Below, piece after piece: positions 50,258-61,194 of a DNA stretch of 64,000 bases. Location of the stretch: positions 3,291,001-3,355,000 of the forward strand of contig NC_054690.1 in assembly GCF_011074885.1 (NCBI RefSeq), in the 5' to 3' direction. The first letter of the stretch is position 1, and the number at the start of each line of letters is the position of its first letter. The position numbers and the translations under genes were made by a program. Under the pieces are notes generated by a model that did not search any database, was not told the origin of the DNA, and worked only from the letters and a program-made list of their open reading frames with translations. The stretch is from Brettanomyces bruxellensis (taxonomy: Eukaryota; Ascomycota; Pichiomycetes; Pichiales; Pichiaceae).

Positions 50258-53200
50258 ATGTCACATATAAATTGCCATGACCTTTTCTCAGATCTGGGGT
50301 CAATCACAAATCATATCATAAAGAAAACATTTGGAAGCGACAAGTTCAAGGTTATAATCGCCGGGCACAATGATTTGATCCTTGTCAAAGGCTGTCATAT
50401 GATTTGCATTACTGGAACTATAGTCACAAGACAGTTTGAATTTGAAAATGATATTATAAACTGCTTTTATACCAAGTTTAACGAGAGTCATGAGACCAAA
50501 CATTCATTACACGAAAACAGCTCAGGCATACAAAAAGTCCTAGTTGTGATATTCACTGATCAGATAAGGGTTTACAATAACAAGGGAGGTACAAAGATAC
50601 TAGCTGTTCCATTTCACATCAAGAGAGCATTCCCATTTCAAGATGGAATCGTTATCAACAAAATGCGGGATATGAGTATCATATCCCTGGATTCATTTTC
50701 ATTATCATCTGGCAGTTTGCTTTCATCAATTCAATCGGCTAAATCAACATCTGCACTATCCAGCTCTACCCCGACTTCAAGCGCACCTTTAAACTTTTCT
50801 GCACCAATAGGTCATTCCTTCTCTTCAGAGAGTAATTTCTTAACATTAACCGATCCCCTAGGAGACTTAGGTATAATTGCATCTTCCTCTGTTACTTCAT
50901 TTTCTTCAAAAGAAGAGCTCACAAGCTTTCCGGAAAATTCCACATATTCTTTGGCCACACTTTTCAATCCTTTGGAGCGGAAGTTAAACGTATATCATGT
51001 GAGATATCTTTCAAATTCGAAAAGCCATAGAAGCAAGAAAAACACATATTTAGAGCTCAGGAAAGCAAATATCCGAAACACTTCTTCGTCAAGTACCATG
51101 CAACAAATGACACCGAACACTTCTAGAACACTAGAAAATGATTCACGACTTGTGAGATTGTCATCAGTTTTATCATATGATCGAATGGCATCTGGCGGTG
51201 AGATCAATGCAGATTCTTCTAGTGGTGTGCTTGCCGGTAATCCATCGTTTTTTCAAAAGTTGAGAAAAGCCATAATTTTTACGAAATTAAATTCTTTTTC
51301 ATTAAAGGGTACGCTAGACCAACTAAAAGTATTTAATATACTCTTTAAGGATCAGGAAGCAATTGTGATCAGTAACTTGAAGAAAAAACGGACAACATTT
51401 TTAATTTATGATAGTCCTGCAAATATTGTGAGCCTTCCAAACTTCAATGTAAAGTTTTCCCTGAACTCCACCGATGTTGTGAAGGCCCAAAATTTGCAGG
51501 ATCATCCCGGATATGTGTTATTAAAGCAGGAGAACAATAAACTATTTTTATTCAATCCATTCATGAAGCTTAGTTCACCAGAAATAAGTCTTTCGAAAAT
51601 TCCGAGGATTACAGCACTTGATGGCTTTTTTGGATCGACATTGATTTTAACTAATAACAAATCTGATCGAGTGGTTATCAATCTTTCTATTGAGCCAACA
51701 GATAAAGTCACGGGCACACTTCTTAAAAGTTTTCAGTATTTGACAAACTCCTACCTCCAGGAATATTTTTGGCTTCAATGGTGTGGAAGTATGTCTTCGC
51801 AAGACTCAAATGGTTCTGATTGGGAATATTTTATTATTACACTTCTCTCGATGACCTCATTTTCGGAAAATATTAAACCAGACGACGAGGTCATCAACAA
51901 AAACGAAATTACAAAGCTTTTACCTGCAGCTTCTTTGGCTCGAGCTCAGCGATTGACGAACAATTTAGATCAATTTGATCGTAATTATAGTCTGGATAGT
52001 TTACTTCCAATAATTGTTTTATCTCTTCATATTGTGCGGGAAGATTTAAGACTAGATGTCTTATCATCAGAAAAAATGGGGAAGTTGTCTGTATTTCTTG
52101 CTCAGATGGTTAGTTGGATGGGCTGGTCTGAAAAATGGGTACAATACTACCATATAGATCCTGCGCTTATTGATCAATGCACTAAAAAGTTGTTATCAGA
52201 GCCGATCGAGGAACCACCAAATATATTTCGATCCTTGAGCAGTTTGTTCACAGATCAAATAGTGCCTTATATCACTTTTGCACAATTGGCGGAGGATGAT
52301 GAAGAGGCGGATAGAATAATTATACCAAAAACTTACTACTTATTGCGTTTATTTGAGGTACTGATTTCACCACAATATGTCCCGGAGGATTTGATAAGAA
52401 TGATGGCAGACTATAATATCAAAAAATCAGACATCGAAACACTCCCTATTGGTATACATGTTATTTTAAAGAACAAGATAATGCATTGCAGGGAAAGCAT
52501 ATGTTCTCAATGGGACCTGAATCAAAGAGAGCTAGCTTTAATTGGTCGCCGGGATTTGTTAGAATCAGAAAACTCACGTATGGAAAACGTTCTTTCAGCA
52601 CAAATATCATCATATAATTTGAAAACTGCAGGAGCTAAAGAAATGCCAGAAATAATCAAATATGTAAATAACAATGCAGTACTTTCACCATGGGATGATC
52701 AAGCTGAGGCGGACAGGTTTCACGTTACGCGTTTAATTTTTTCAGACGATCGGAGATTCTATGAAGTCACAAGACTTTTACAAACATCGAAAGTACAAAC
52801 TGGGTTTTTAAAGTTACCATCTACGATGGATGAAAATAAAAAATTAACAAAGCAGCGTGCACTAGGTGCGAAGCTTGCTCTCAGGACTCTTACAATCCCA
52901 ATTGGTCGGGCCGCATTGTTTATATCAAGCAGGAAACCACTAGTTACTGAAAAGTTTCCAATTCCAAAAATGAACTTTAATGCCTTAATTTTACCAGATA
53001 TGATCAATATTGGACTGGAAAAGGGTACAATTGATTCTTATTTGTACGATTGGGGGTATTTTCATAACGGAGTTAGCGCCGGATTAATGATTTCGAGGAG
53101 GTTTGATAATATTAGTGGAAGTTGGATTGTTTTCAATCGTCCGCCAACATTAAATGCTCAACACGCGGGCTTTTTGTTGGGCTTGGATTGAATGGACATC

Positions 53201-55329
53201 TAAAGCATTTAGAAGAATGGCATATCTATAATTACTTGGGACCAAAGCATAGTTACACTAGCGTGGGGCTATTACTGGGTATGGCTGCAAGCTTAAAAGG
53301 CACGATGGATGTAAAGCTTACAAAAGTTTTATCCGTTCATGTCGTTGCTCTTTTACCACCGGGCTCTACGGATTTGAATGTTCAACTTCCGGTTCAAACT
53401 GCTGGAATTGTTGGCATAGGTTTATTATACGCAGGTTCTCAACATAGAAGAATGACTGAAATGCTGCTTTCCCAATTAACTTCTATTCTTACAATAAATG
53501 ATCATAAAATCGTGAATGAAGGATATAGATTGGGTTCAGGAATTGCCCTTGGGTATATTAATATTGGAAAAGGGGAATATCTAAATGATAGTTCGGATGC
53601 AAACGTTCTGAACTCTTTATTTTACTTAGCTACTTTTGTAAGGGACATAGAATCAAGCGAGCAATTAGATAAATCTTGTGGGGGAGCATTGCTTGCACTT
53701 ATGTTTATGTTTCTTCGGACTGAAAATAAGAACGTTGCTGAAAAATTGGATATTCCCAGGACAAAACAACTTATTGACTATTTAAGACCAGATATACTCA
53801 TGTTGAGATGCCTTGCAAAAAATATGATTATGTGGGAATCAATTGGACAAAGTACCGACTGGGTTGAGGAACAAGTTCCCTCTTGCATTTCTGAGATGTT
53901 TAGTCTAGATGACATTGACTTCTTGGACAGTGAAACTTTGCCATACTTAAATATCATAGGTGGCGAATTGCTCTCCATGTCAATAAGATTTGCTTCTACT
54001 GGAAACGTAACCGTGAAAAGTACAATACTGGGGTACCTTGGCAAACTTATCAGTTTGTGCCAGAGAGTTCCATCAAATTTTGATCAGAGGATTGCATTGA
54101 TCGGCGCTAGAAACGTGAGAGATGTTATTATGCTAGGGCTTTCGATATTAATGTCAGGTACTGGCGACTTGGATACACTAAGAATATTGAGATATCTTCA
54201 GGGTATGACGGATCAGCACACAAATTATGGCGATTTTATGGCTATAAATACAGCACTAGGATTTTTATTTTTGGGCGGGGGACAACAAGCATTTAAAACA
54301 GATGATTCATTCAGTATTGCTTCACTTATAACATCAATTTATCCGGTATATTCTACAAACAACTATGAATGCACATCTGAATGTACTGAAATACTTTTGG
54401 AAGCATTGAGGCATTTTTGGGCATTGTCTGTTGAAAACAGATGCTTAATCGTTAGGAATGTCAGCGATAAACAACCAATAAAGGTGGGAATGGACATATA
54501 CATGAACAGTGGATCAACACGCCATATATTTTCACCATGCCTTCTCCCAGAACTGGGGAAAATAAAAAAAGTCGTTGTCTGCCCAGAAGACTCAGAACTG
54601 GCTAACGAGAAAGATACACACCGGATACCTAATGATGGAAAATATTTTCCTATTGAATTTGATTTTATGAATGCAGAGAAATTGCAGAGTGAGACATTCA
54701 AAAAGAACCTAACGGTTTTTGTCTATAAAAAACCACAATATCAAAATTTGAACCTTAACTTTGATTATATGTTGCGCCTAGAGAAGAATAAGGATAGAAA
54801 GGACACATACTCCAGCCAAAACAGGGCAGACTTTTTAGATTGCTTTCGGAATCTGTCTATTTTTAAACAGTCAAAGTACTACGAAAAAAGCTTACTGCTA
54901 AGTAACAGTGGAGGTACAGAGAATTTGACAGAGGCTTCAGTGATCGATATAAAACTTGAGGTTGAACATTTATTAAACTCAAATTCAATTGATAAATTAT
55001 GGAATCTTAAACTCCTCTTCAGCTATGTTGATAAGATCATATTTGATAATAAAGATATACTGAAACACAATAGCAGTTCGAAGGATTCCGGCACTTATGG
55101 CACGCTACTAGGCAATACATTACCAAAGAAAAATCGCCCTTCGAATGGTGCTTTGCTAAAGAATGTCAAGACAAAAAATAAAGGGGTTGAATATGATGAT
55201 ACATTCGATTATCATCAGGAGCGTATGCTACTTCAAAGTGAAAATGAGAATGATATGAGCTATTTAAGTGTTAAATTCATTGAGGAAATTAGAAACAAGC
55301 TTTTTAAGAAAGCGGAAATGAATCATTGA
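50258..55329 (+). CDS. APC1: Anaphase-promoting complex subunit Apc1, frame broken once
   Basis: Largest scaffold subunit of the APC/C ubiquitin ligase, bridging the catalytic and TPR arms. The first frame (50258-53191, from ATG MSHINCHDLFSDL) holds the N-terminal WD40-like part (LTDPLGDLGIIAS, then KAIIFTKLNSFSLKG) and the start of the middle domain (IFSDDRRFYEVTRLLQTSKVQ). The second frame (in use from about 53176 to 55329) holds the PC-repeat toroid: GLGLNGHLKHLEEWHIYNYL, SVGLLLGMAASLKGTMD, VQTAGIVGIGLLYAGS, GGALLALMFMFL. Together about 1690 residues (S. cerevisiae 1748). The two frames are both homologous and abut at the same point, so one base is missing near the T5 run at 53171-53175. 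Artefact or real break is undecided; the gene is essential. Confidence 0.88.
53165..53191 (+). other. APC1: Frameshift site in APC1
   Basis: First frame: HAGF, then LLGLD and a TGA at 53189-53191. The other frame reads GLGLNGHLKHLEEW from the same bases. One extra T in the T5 run (53171-53175) would give an unbroken HAGFFVGLGLNGHLK, matching the HAGFLLALGLNGHLK of the family. Confidence 0.8.
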
Positions 55330-55438
55330 CCGATTTCAAGATACATTGATAATAAAATCCAATAAATTCTAAATTAAATAGTAATCGAACGAATTACGAA
55401 GAAATGTAATGAATGCGTTATAACAGGAAAGTGCAAAT

Positions 55439-57202
55439 TTAATCATCTATACAACCAAATCTCTCTCCAACCTTAACATGTTCACCTTCTGCTTTTTTAA
55501 ATTCAAAACCCGCAGGGGCCTCAAAGCAAAGAACAACGGTAGAGCCCAGCATAAATCCTCCCATTTCCTGACCTTTAAATAAAGGTTGTCCTTCAAGGAC
55601 ACGAGAGGCTTTATTATATGTAGCTTCGTAACACGTATTCTTTCTAACTTTTTTTCTAGAGCCAGATCTAGCAATTGGGATATCACCGATATCGGTTGGC
55701 TTCTGTTTTGGACGATTTATATCTTTGTACGTGATATTCGTGCTGAGATCCTTATCAAAATTAACCTTAATCGAACCAACGTTTGTTGCACCAACCGGAG
55801 TCATACTAAAGAAGCCATGCTTCCAGTAACCAAGAAGTGCAACTCTTTCATTTAAAACGAATAAATTGTTGAATGTCCGCTGAAAGTATGGTGCAACAGA
55901 ATATAATTCACCAGCAAAATGCCTTCTGGTTGTCGCAACCCAATTGGCCGGAGAGTGGAAGTGGTGATAATCACCGGGGTCTAAGTATATCACAGCGTAA
56001 TACAAACAATGACTGTCATCGGCTTGGCTTCTATACAGCTTGCTTGAGATTTTAATAATTTGCGAAATCGATGACCGGTTCAAAGATTTATCACCTTCCT
56101 TTTCATACTTTACGAGCTTATTTGCGTGCTCTGAATGATCGTGCTCATTATAACTTTCCAAAAACTGGGCCGCAACCTCATCATGCTCCCGTAAGCTCTG
56201 AAGAGGATAATCAATGGCGTGGGCCGGCTCTGCAAGCTTTCTGGAATTGGTTGTACCAAGAAGCGCCTCAACGCTATACGTCATGCCTTTCACCTGCTCA
56301 ATTTCTCCATTTTGGACCCTCCCCAATTTTATAATTCTTCCATCACATGGACAGCACAGTTGAGCACCCTCGTCTATAGGTCTTGCTTCAGGTTTTATTC
56401 TCCTATAAAAGAATTCCGAAAGATTGTGATAGTGCGTTAAATCAGGGTCAACCATTTCATCAAGGTTGACGCCAAATAATTTAGTGTAGAGTTTAAAACC
56501 AGGCACCCTCATCCAGATGGGCAATTCAATGCTGTTAATTCTACCCCACAGTCGTGACAGGGCATTCAATGGCAGTCTAGAGTATATGTACAAGAACAAG
56601 TTTGTTGGTCTTATAACAGCCTTTTTGTGATCACTATCTTTTTCAAGTGAATCTTCATCAACATCTTCGGATATTTCCTCGTATCCATCGAAATCATACC
56701 TTGCGACGACACCAAAAAATATTATGGCAATCGCTGTCAGAGTGAAGAAACTACGGAAATTCCTCCTTCGCTTTATTTCATTAGTGGTCGAGTTTCCAAT
56801 GTGTCTTCTCTGGTATCCAAAAAGTCGTCTTCTTGTTCCAGCAAAAAGCCTCAGACTACCCACCCCCTTATTCGAAAGAGTAGAAAAATTTCTATGCGAG
56901 CCCGTCATAAAGGCTGACGCTGATCCAAGTGAATAACGTAAACCATCTACTTGTGGATTTGTTACTCTTGGAAACCGATAATAATAGACTGAAAACTGGG
57001 CCAACATTACCAGCAATTTCTTTTGCATCGTTTTCCGTTTCGTATGGTGGGTGACATTTATCGAACGATTGTATGCTTTCACCGAAGCACGAGATAAAGG
57101 TTTAGAAAGATCAAATGGCACAGGAAGATATTCCGACGTATTCATACCATATGATTTGACCCTAGAGGCCAGAAACAGTAGCTTCCTTGATCCCAGCACC
57201 AT
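55439..57202 (-). CDS. PSD1: Mitochondrial phosphatidylserine decarboxylase
   Basis: 587 residues from the ATG at 57202 (the longer frame starts with TTG). Inner-membrane enzyme producing phosphatidylethanolamine from phosphatidylserine. The long basic N-terminus carries a presequence and one membrane helix (FFTLTAIAIIFFGVVARY, about residues 160-178). The catalytic domain has MVDPDLTHYHNLSEFFYRRI, HFHSPANW with the active histidine, then FNNLFVLNERVALLG, GATNVGSIK, and the self-processing LGST near the end (cleavage before Ser554, which becomes the pyruvoyl group). Cleavage leaves a small alpha subunit of about 34 residues, as in the family. S. cerevisiae Psd1 has 500 residues; the extra length is all N-terminal, and downstream ATGs (for example MQKKLLVML) could be used. 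Confidence 0.93.
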   Translation of the reverse strand: MVLGSRKLLFLASRVKSYGMNTSEYLPVPFDLSKPLSRASVKAYNRSINVTHHTKRKTMQKKLLVMLAQFSVYYYRFPRVTNPQVDGLRYSLGSASAFMTGSHRNFSTLSNKGVGSLRLFAGTRRRLFGYQRRHIGNSTTNEIKRRRNFRSFFTLTAIAIIFFGVVARYDFDGYEEISEDVDEDSLEKDSDHKKAVIRPTNLFLYIYSRLPLNALSRLWGRINSIELPIWMRVPGFKLYTKLFGVNLDEMVDPDLTHYHNLSEFFYRRIKPEARPIDEGAQLCCPCDGRIIKLGRVQNGEIEQVKGMTYSVEALLGTTNSRKLAEPAHAIDYPLQSLREHDEVAAQFLESYNEHDHSEHANKLVKYEKEGDKSLNRSSISQIIKISSKLYRSQADDSHCLYYAVIYLDPGDYHHFHSPANWVATTRRHFAGELYSVAPYFQRTFNNLFVLNERVALLGYWKHGFFSMTPVGATNVGSIKVNFDKDLSTNITYKDINRPKQKPTDIGDIPIARSGSRKKVRKNTCYEATYNKASRVLEGQPLFKGQEMGGFMLGSTVVLCFEAPAGFEFKKAEGEHVKVGERFGCIDD

Positions 57203-58030
57203 TTCTAGATAGTTGCGAGCTCCTATGCAGTCCTTTTCCTTCAAACTACTTTATGGGAATTGTGTCCCAAGATTTTTGGGGAAAAAAGCAGGCTGCTTAA
57301 GAAGAGTGACCCACGTTTTCTAACTTTAGGGAAGAAGAATAATTGTAGAAGAAGATTTAAAAGAAGGAGGTGACAAAAGTGTTGAGATACAGGGAAAGTA
57401 TTCGGTAGATACAGGTAATCAAATGAGATGTGGCCAATGCGAAAACATAGTGAAAAAACCGCGCCTTATTGTTTCACAAGAATGTTTTTCTTGAAAATTT
57501 GCAGATATTTTTAGCCCGATGACCCGCGGTATAAACAACCAATTTTTATCCATGTGAAAGTTTGGTATCACGTATATATCGCTCACACGCGCGAAGAAAA
57601 TTTGAAAACCTTACTGAACTGTGCTAGGCTTAATGTCGCGATACCGATACCGATAATTCTACCCAACCGAACATTTATTTATTTATTTGTTACAATTATA
57701 TTATTATTATTCTTTTCGCTCAAATTTTTTACGATTTTATCCGTTCTCGTTCACCAAAAACAGAACATCCTTACATTCGATGCTGATAACACTTCTCTAC
57801 ACCTGACACATAGTAATTTTTTTTTTTGCTCGTAGAATGGTCTCAGTATGAGTGGCAAGGAGCACGTAGCTGAAAAGAAAAAAAAGATATCGTGGATTTG
57901 AAAGGCAACATATACACATGCACACACCGGTAATATTATTACAGGAAAAGAAATTGTGTATTGAATAGAACGATAACAAGCTCTTTTTTTCCCCCTTTCG
58001 TATATAGAAATCTAAATCGATAAGGTTGAA
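57203..58030. other. Divergent promoter between PSD1 and RPN8
   Basis: About 830 bp. A small CGATAC triplication lies near 57638-57655 and a T-run near 57818. The plus-strand sequence AGTGGCAAG at 57851-57859, 172 bp before RPN8, matches 7 of 9 positions of the Rpn4 proteasome element, which is weak. A 93-codon frame at 57554-57835 looks random. Confidence 0.45.
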
Positions 58031-59113
58031 ATGTCTCAATATAAAGATACCACCGTCTCAGTGGCTCCCTTAGTGTTGTTGTCCGTTGTTGACCACTATG
58101 AAAGAATTTTGAAAACACTAGCTACATCAACGAACAAGGATAATAAAAGGGTTGTCGGTGTTATCCTAGGGGATGCTTCGGATAGGCAGATGGTCAAGGT
58201 TACAAATTCGTTTGCCATCCCGTTTGAAGAGGACGAAAAAGATCCTAACATCTGGTTTTTAGATCATAACTTTATCGACTCTATGATGGAGATGTTTAAA
58301 AAAATTAATGCCAAGGAAAAATTAATTGGATGGTACCATTCAGGACCCAAGCTCAGATCAAATGATTTAAAGATAAACGAAATCCTTAAGACATTTATAC
58401 CGGATCCTATTCTTTTGATAGTCGATGTTAACAGTACTGACAAAATTGATATACCAACAGATTGCTATGTCGCAATCGAAGATATAAAAGAGGATGGATC
58501 ATCGAGTGAGAAAACTTTTTTGCACCTACCATCTGTGATTCGTGCTGAAGAAGCAGAGGAGATTGGTGTGGGTCATTTATTGAGAGACATCAGGGATCAG
58601 GCGTGTGGAAACTTGGGGCTAAATTTAACAAACAACTTTAAGTCCCTGTCCTCACTCAGCGAGCGGTTGGTAAACATTGTGAGCTACCTTGATAAAGTAA
58701 TTTCCGGCAAACTTCCAGTAAATAATACTATCCTTGGAAAATTACAGGATATCTTCAATCTTTTCCCAAATATATCCGGGTTTTTTGAAGGCGAAGAATT
58801 GGATACAAAGAAAGACACAGAGGAGGAAATCAAAGATGGCGATGACATTGAATTGGTGGGCTCTGAGAAAAAACAGCTAACAAGTGCTTTCAACGTTAAG
58901 ACGAATGACCAATTGATGCTTCTTTACGTTGGAAGTTTAGTGAGATCTATCATAGCATTTCATGATTTAATTGAGAACAAGATAGAGAACAAGAAGTACA
59001 ACGAAAGGGACTCAGAGGATGAAAAGAAGGTGGCAGAAAAGCCGGATGAAACTGATGGGGAGGGTGAGAACGTCAAAGCAACGAAGTCCGAGCATTCCAC
59101 TGGATCTAATTAA
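58031..59113 (+). CDS. RPN8: 26S proteasome lid subunit Rpn8
   Basis: 360 residues. Rpn8 pairs with the deubiquitinase Rpn11 in the regulatory lid. The MPN domain is at about residues 8-145 ([62 protein letters not shown]). The JAMM metal ligands are incomplete, as usual for Rpn8, so it is a structural partner. The helical C-terminal half ([56 protein letters not shown]) binds Rpn11 and the lid bundle. A charged Lys/Glu-rich tail with repeated acidic runs ends the protein. The start matches family length (338 in S. cerevisiae). The proteasome gene PUP1 at the other window end is unrelated by position. Confidence 0.96.
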   Translation: MSQYKDTTVSVAPLVLLSVVDHYERILKTLATSTNKDNKRVVGVILGDASDRQMVKVTNSFAIPFEEDEKDPNIWFLDHNFIDSMMEMFKKINAKEKLIGWYHSGPKLRSNDLKINEILKTFIPDPILLIVDVNSTDKIDIPTDCYVAIEDIKEDGSSSEKTFLHLPSVIRAEEAEEIGVGHLLRDIRDQACGNLGLNLTNNFKSLSSLSERLVNIVSYLDKVISGKLPVNNTILGKLQDIFNLFPNISGFFEGEELDTKKDTEEEIKDGDDIELVGSEKKQLTSAFNVKTNDQLMLLYVGSLVRSIIAFHDLIENKIENKKYNERDSEDEKKVAEKPDETDGEGENVKATKSEHSTGSN

Positions 59114-59450
59114 ATAAATGTTAGTTTAGACAGAAGCATTTACTTGCAGCAAAATATTAAATTGAGTAGAAAATGATGTATTTTCCTTTGTAAGAGACCC
59201 CCAGTATTTGAACTGAATCATGTGTGTATTTTCTCGCTTTATTGTCGTGTTATTTTTGCTTTATATTTTTTTTGGGATTATTTGTTAGTATTTGTCGTTT
59301 GGCTATTAAGCGAAATATGCCAATCAGCAGTGGCATTTATTTCCGTCAGTTTCATTATCTGAAGTTCATTGCTTGCTTTGAAAAGAAGGTAATCATTAAG
59401 TATTGATGGGTCAATATTGGTTTTGAAGTTGATTTAACTTTTCAATAATT
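59114..59450. other. Intergenic: RPN8 3' region and COX10 promoter
   Basis: AT-rich, no gene seen. A short plus-strand open frame lacks any motif. Confidence 0.45.
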
Positions 59451-60863
59451 ATGTGGAAACTTTATGTACCGTTAGCCCTTGGAAAATCGGTAAAGCTTCC
59501 TGCTCTAGCAGATACAGTGCGATGCTGGTCATCAACTAGTCACATAGGGCACACAACTACATTCTTCTACTACAACAACGAATCGCTGCAACGCAAGAAT
59601 TTTGAATATAAACAATCCGCGTGCTATCCTGATAGAGGTTTTCAATTCACCCCAAATAGCAGCCTGGTTGCATCAAGGTTGAATGATCCCGGTTTTCGAG
59701 GTTTTTCTACTCCAGCAGGTACTGAAAAGCAAAATGAACAGACGAAAACGATTGACATCAAACTATGCCACCCTGTTTCGGGCGATATTCTGGAATTGGA
59801 TAAAAATGCGACTGGTATATCTAAAGTTCCGTTTAAGGTCTCTCCCCGCAAGCCTAGAAAGGTGAACAACCGGTCATTACTTCAGCGGAGGGTTTCGGGT
59901 GAAAATATAAGTTTGAAGAAGCTCATAAAGCAATACTGGGTATTGACAAAGCCTAATCTAACATTCCTCATAATGCTTTCTTCTACATGTTCATACGTGC
60001 TTGCTCCGGGACCGACAAACATAGTAGCATTTACATGGTTGACATTAGGCACACTACTTACATCCGGGGCAGCAAATGCAATTAACATGGGCCGAGAGCC
60101 GTCGTTTGATAGACAGATGGTGAGGACTGCATCAAGGCCGGTAGTTCAGGGATTGATAACACCAAATGAGGCTTACACATTTGCTGCCATTACCGGAACA
60201 ATTGGTTGTGCTATCCTTTATTATGGAGTAAATTCGACAGTTGCCGGCCTTGCTTTACTTAATATTTTTCTTTATTCCTGGGTATACACATCTCTCAAAA
60301 GAAAGTCCATACTAAATACGTGGATTGGGGCAATAGTTGGGGCAATTCCACCATTGATGGGTTGGGCTGCATGCTCGTCTCTTTCTGACCCAGGAGCTTG
60401 GTGCTTGGCAACATTCTTATATGCGTGGCAATTCCCGCATTTCAACTCCTTGAGTCACAACATTAAAGCTGAATACAAACGGGCAGGCTATGTAATGACT
60501 GCTTCTGTGAATCCGATGTTAAATGCTCGTGTTGCTTTAAGGTATTCCTTGTTGATGTTCCCAATATGCTTTGCTTTTAGCTATTTCGGTGTTTGCGATA
60601 AGTACTTTGCATTCGATTCTTCTATACTTAATGGCTACCTAACTTATGGATCATTCATGTTTTGGTGGCAGCAAAATAAAAACCACTCGAAAGCTACTTT
60701 AGCCAATGGAGGCCCAACAAAAGAGGCAATAGCAAAGGCAAATATATACGCTAGAAAGACATTTTGGGGATCAATCTGGCAGCTTCCAGTTGTATTGGCA
60801 TTGATGATGCTGCATAAAAAAGGACAATGGGATAGATTATTCTCTTCGGATGACGGAAGCTAA
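59451..60863 (+). CDS. COX10: Protoheme IX farnesyltransferase (heme O synthase)
   Basis: 470 residues. Inner mitochondrial membrane enzyme that adds a farnesyl group to heme b, forming heme O for cytochrome oxidase. The N-terminus (MWKLYVPLALGKSVK) and a long polar stretch up to about residue 150 are the presequence and matrix leader. The UbiA-type domain starts with YWVLTKPNLTFLIML (about 162-176), then the prenyl-diphosphate motif region SGAANAINMGREPSFDRQMVRTASRP (205-230) with Asp220, YTSLKRKSILNTWIGAIVGAIPPLMGW, and FPHFNSLSHNIKAEYKRAGY with Asp/His/Lys positions typical of heme O synthases. About seven to nine membrane helices. Codons are typical of the region. Start is the first ATG. 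Confidence 0.95.
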   Translation: MWKLYVPLALGKSVKLPALADTVRCWSSTSHIGHTTTFFYYNNESLQRKNFEYKQSACYPDRGFQFTPNSSLVASRLNDPGFRGFSTPAGTEKQNEQTKTIDIKLCHPVSGDILELDKNATGISKVPFKVSPRKPRKVNNRSLLQRRVSGENISLKKLIKQYWVLTKPNLTFLIMLSSTCSYVLAPGPTNIVAFTWLTLGTLLTSGAANAINMGREPSFDRQMVRTASRPVVQGLITPNEAYTFAAITGTIGCAILYYGVNSTVAGLALLNIFLYSWVYTSLKRKSILNTWIGAIVGAIPPLMGWAACSSLSDPGAWCLATFLYAWQFPHFNSLSHNIKAEYKRAGYVMTASVNPMLNARVALRYSLLMFPICFAFSYFGVCDKYFAFDSSILNGYLTYGSFMFWWQQNKNHSKATLANGGPTKEAIAKANIYARKTFWGSIWQLPVVLALMMLHKKGQWDRLFSSDDGS

Positions 60864-61194
60864 TGATGCAAGGAAATGCCAGAAAATGTTTAAGAGAAGG
60901 AAAGCGTATACAAGCAAAACAATGAAGTTACAATTGAAGGTGCTTGATGCGAACTGTCAAAAGTATCAAGATGCAGATCATAAACATAAATTCTTTTCTT
61001 ATATATATATGTATCACAATCATTCTCATGTAAATGAAAACTCCAGAAATAAAAATGAAATAATTCTCTGTTTATTATTATTTTTTTTTTTCTTTCTCCT
61101 TATCTTTTGTTTTAAGTAGCTAAGGACAGCATAGGTGGTTTCCAATTCATTTTATTTCTTTCAATTACAAAGCGCAAAAACTCGACAAATTAAC
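60864..61194. other. Intergenic: COX10 3' region and promoter of the next gene
   Basis: Contains a long T-run near 61081-61090. The open frames here are AT-driven; no gene is called. Confidence 0.45.

Noticed and set aside
53171..53180. Programmed -1 frameshift at the APC1 break
   Set aside because: In the first frame the codons are GGC TTT TTG TTG, without a canonical X-XXY-YYZ heptamer, and I see no obvious downstream pseudoknot; a missing T fits better.
57369..57859. Proteasome-element (GGTGGCAAA) look-alikes: GGTGACAAA at 57369 and AGTGGCAAG at 57851
   Set aside because: Eight of nine but 660 bp upstream, and seven of nine at 172 bp; neither is exact enough to call.
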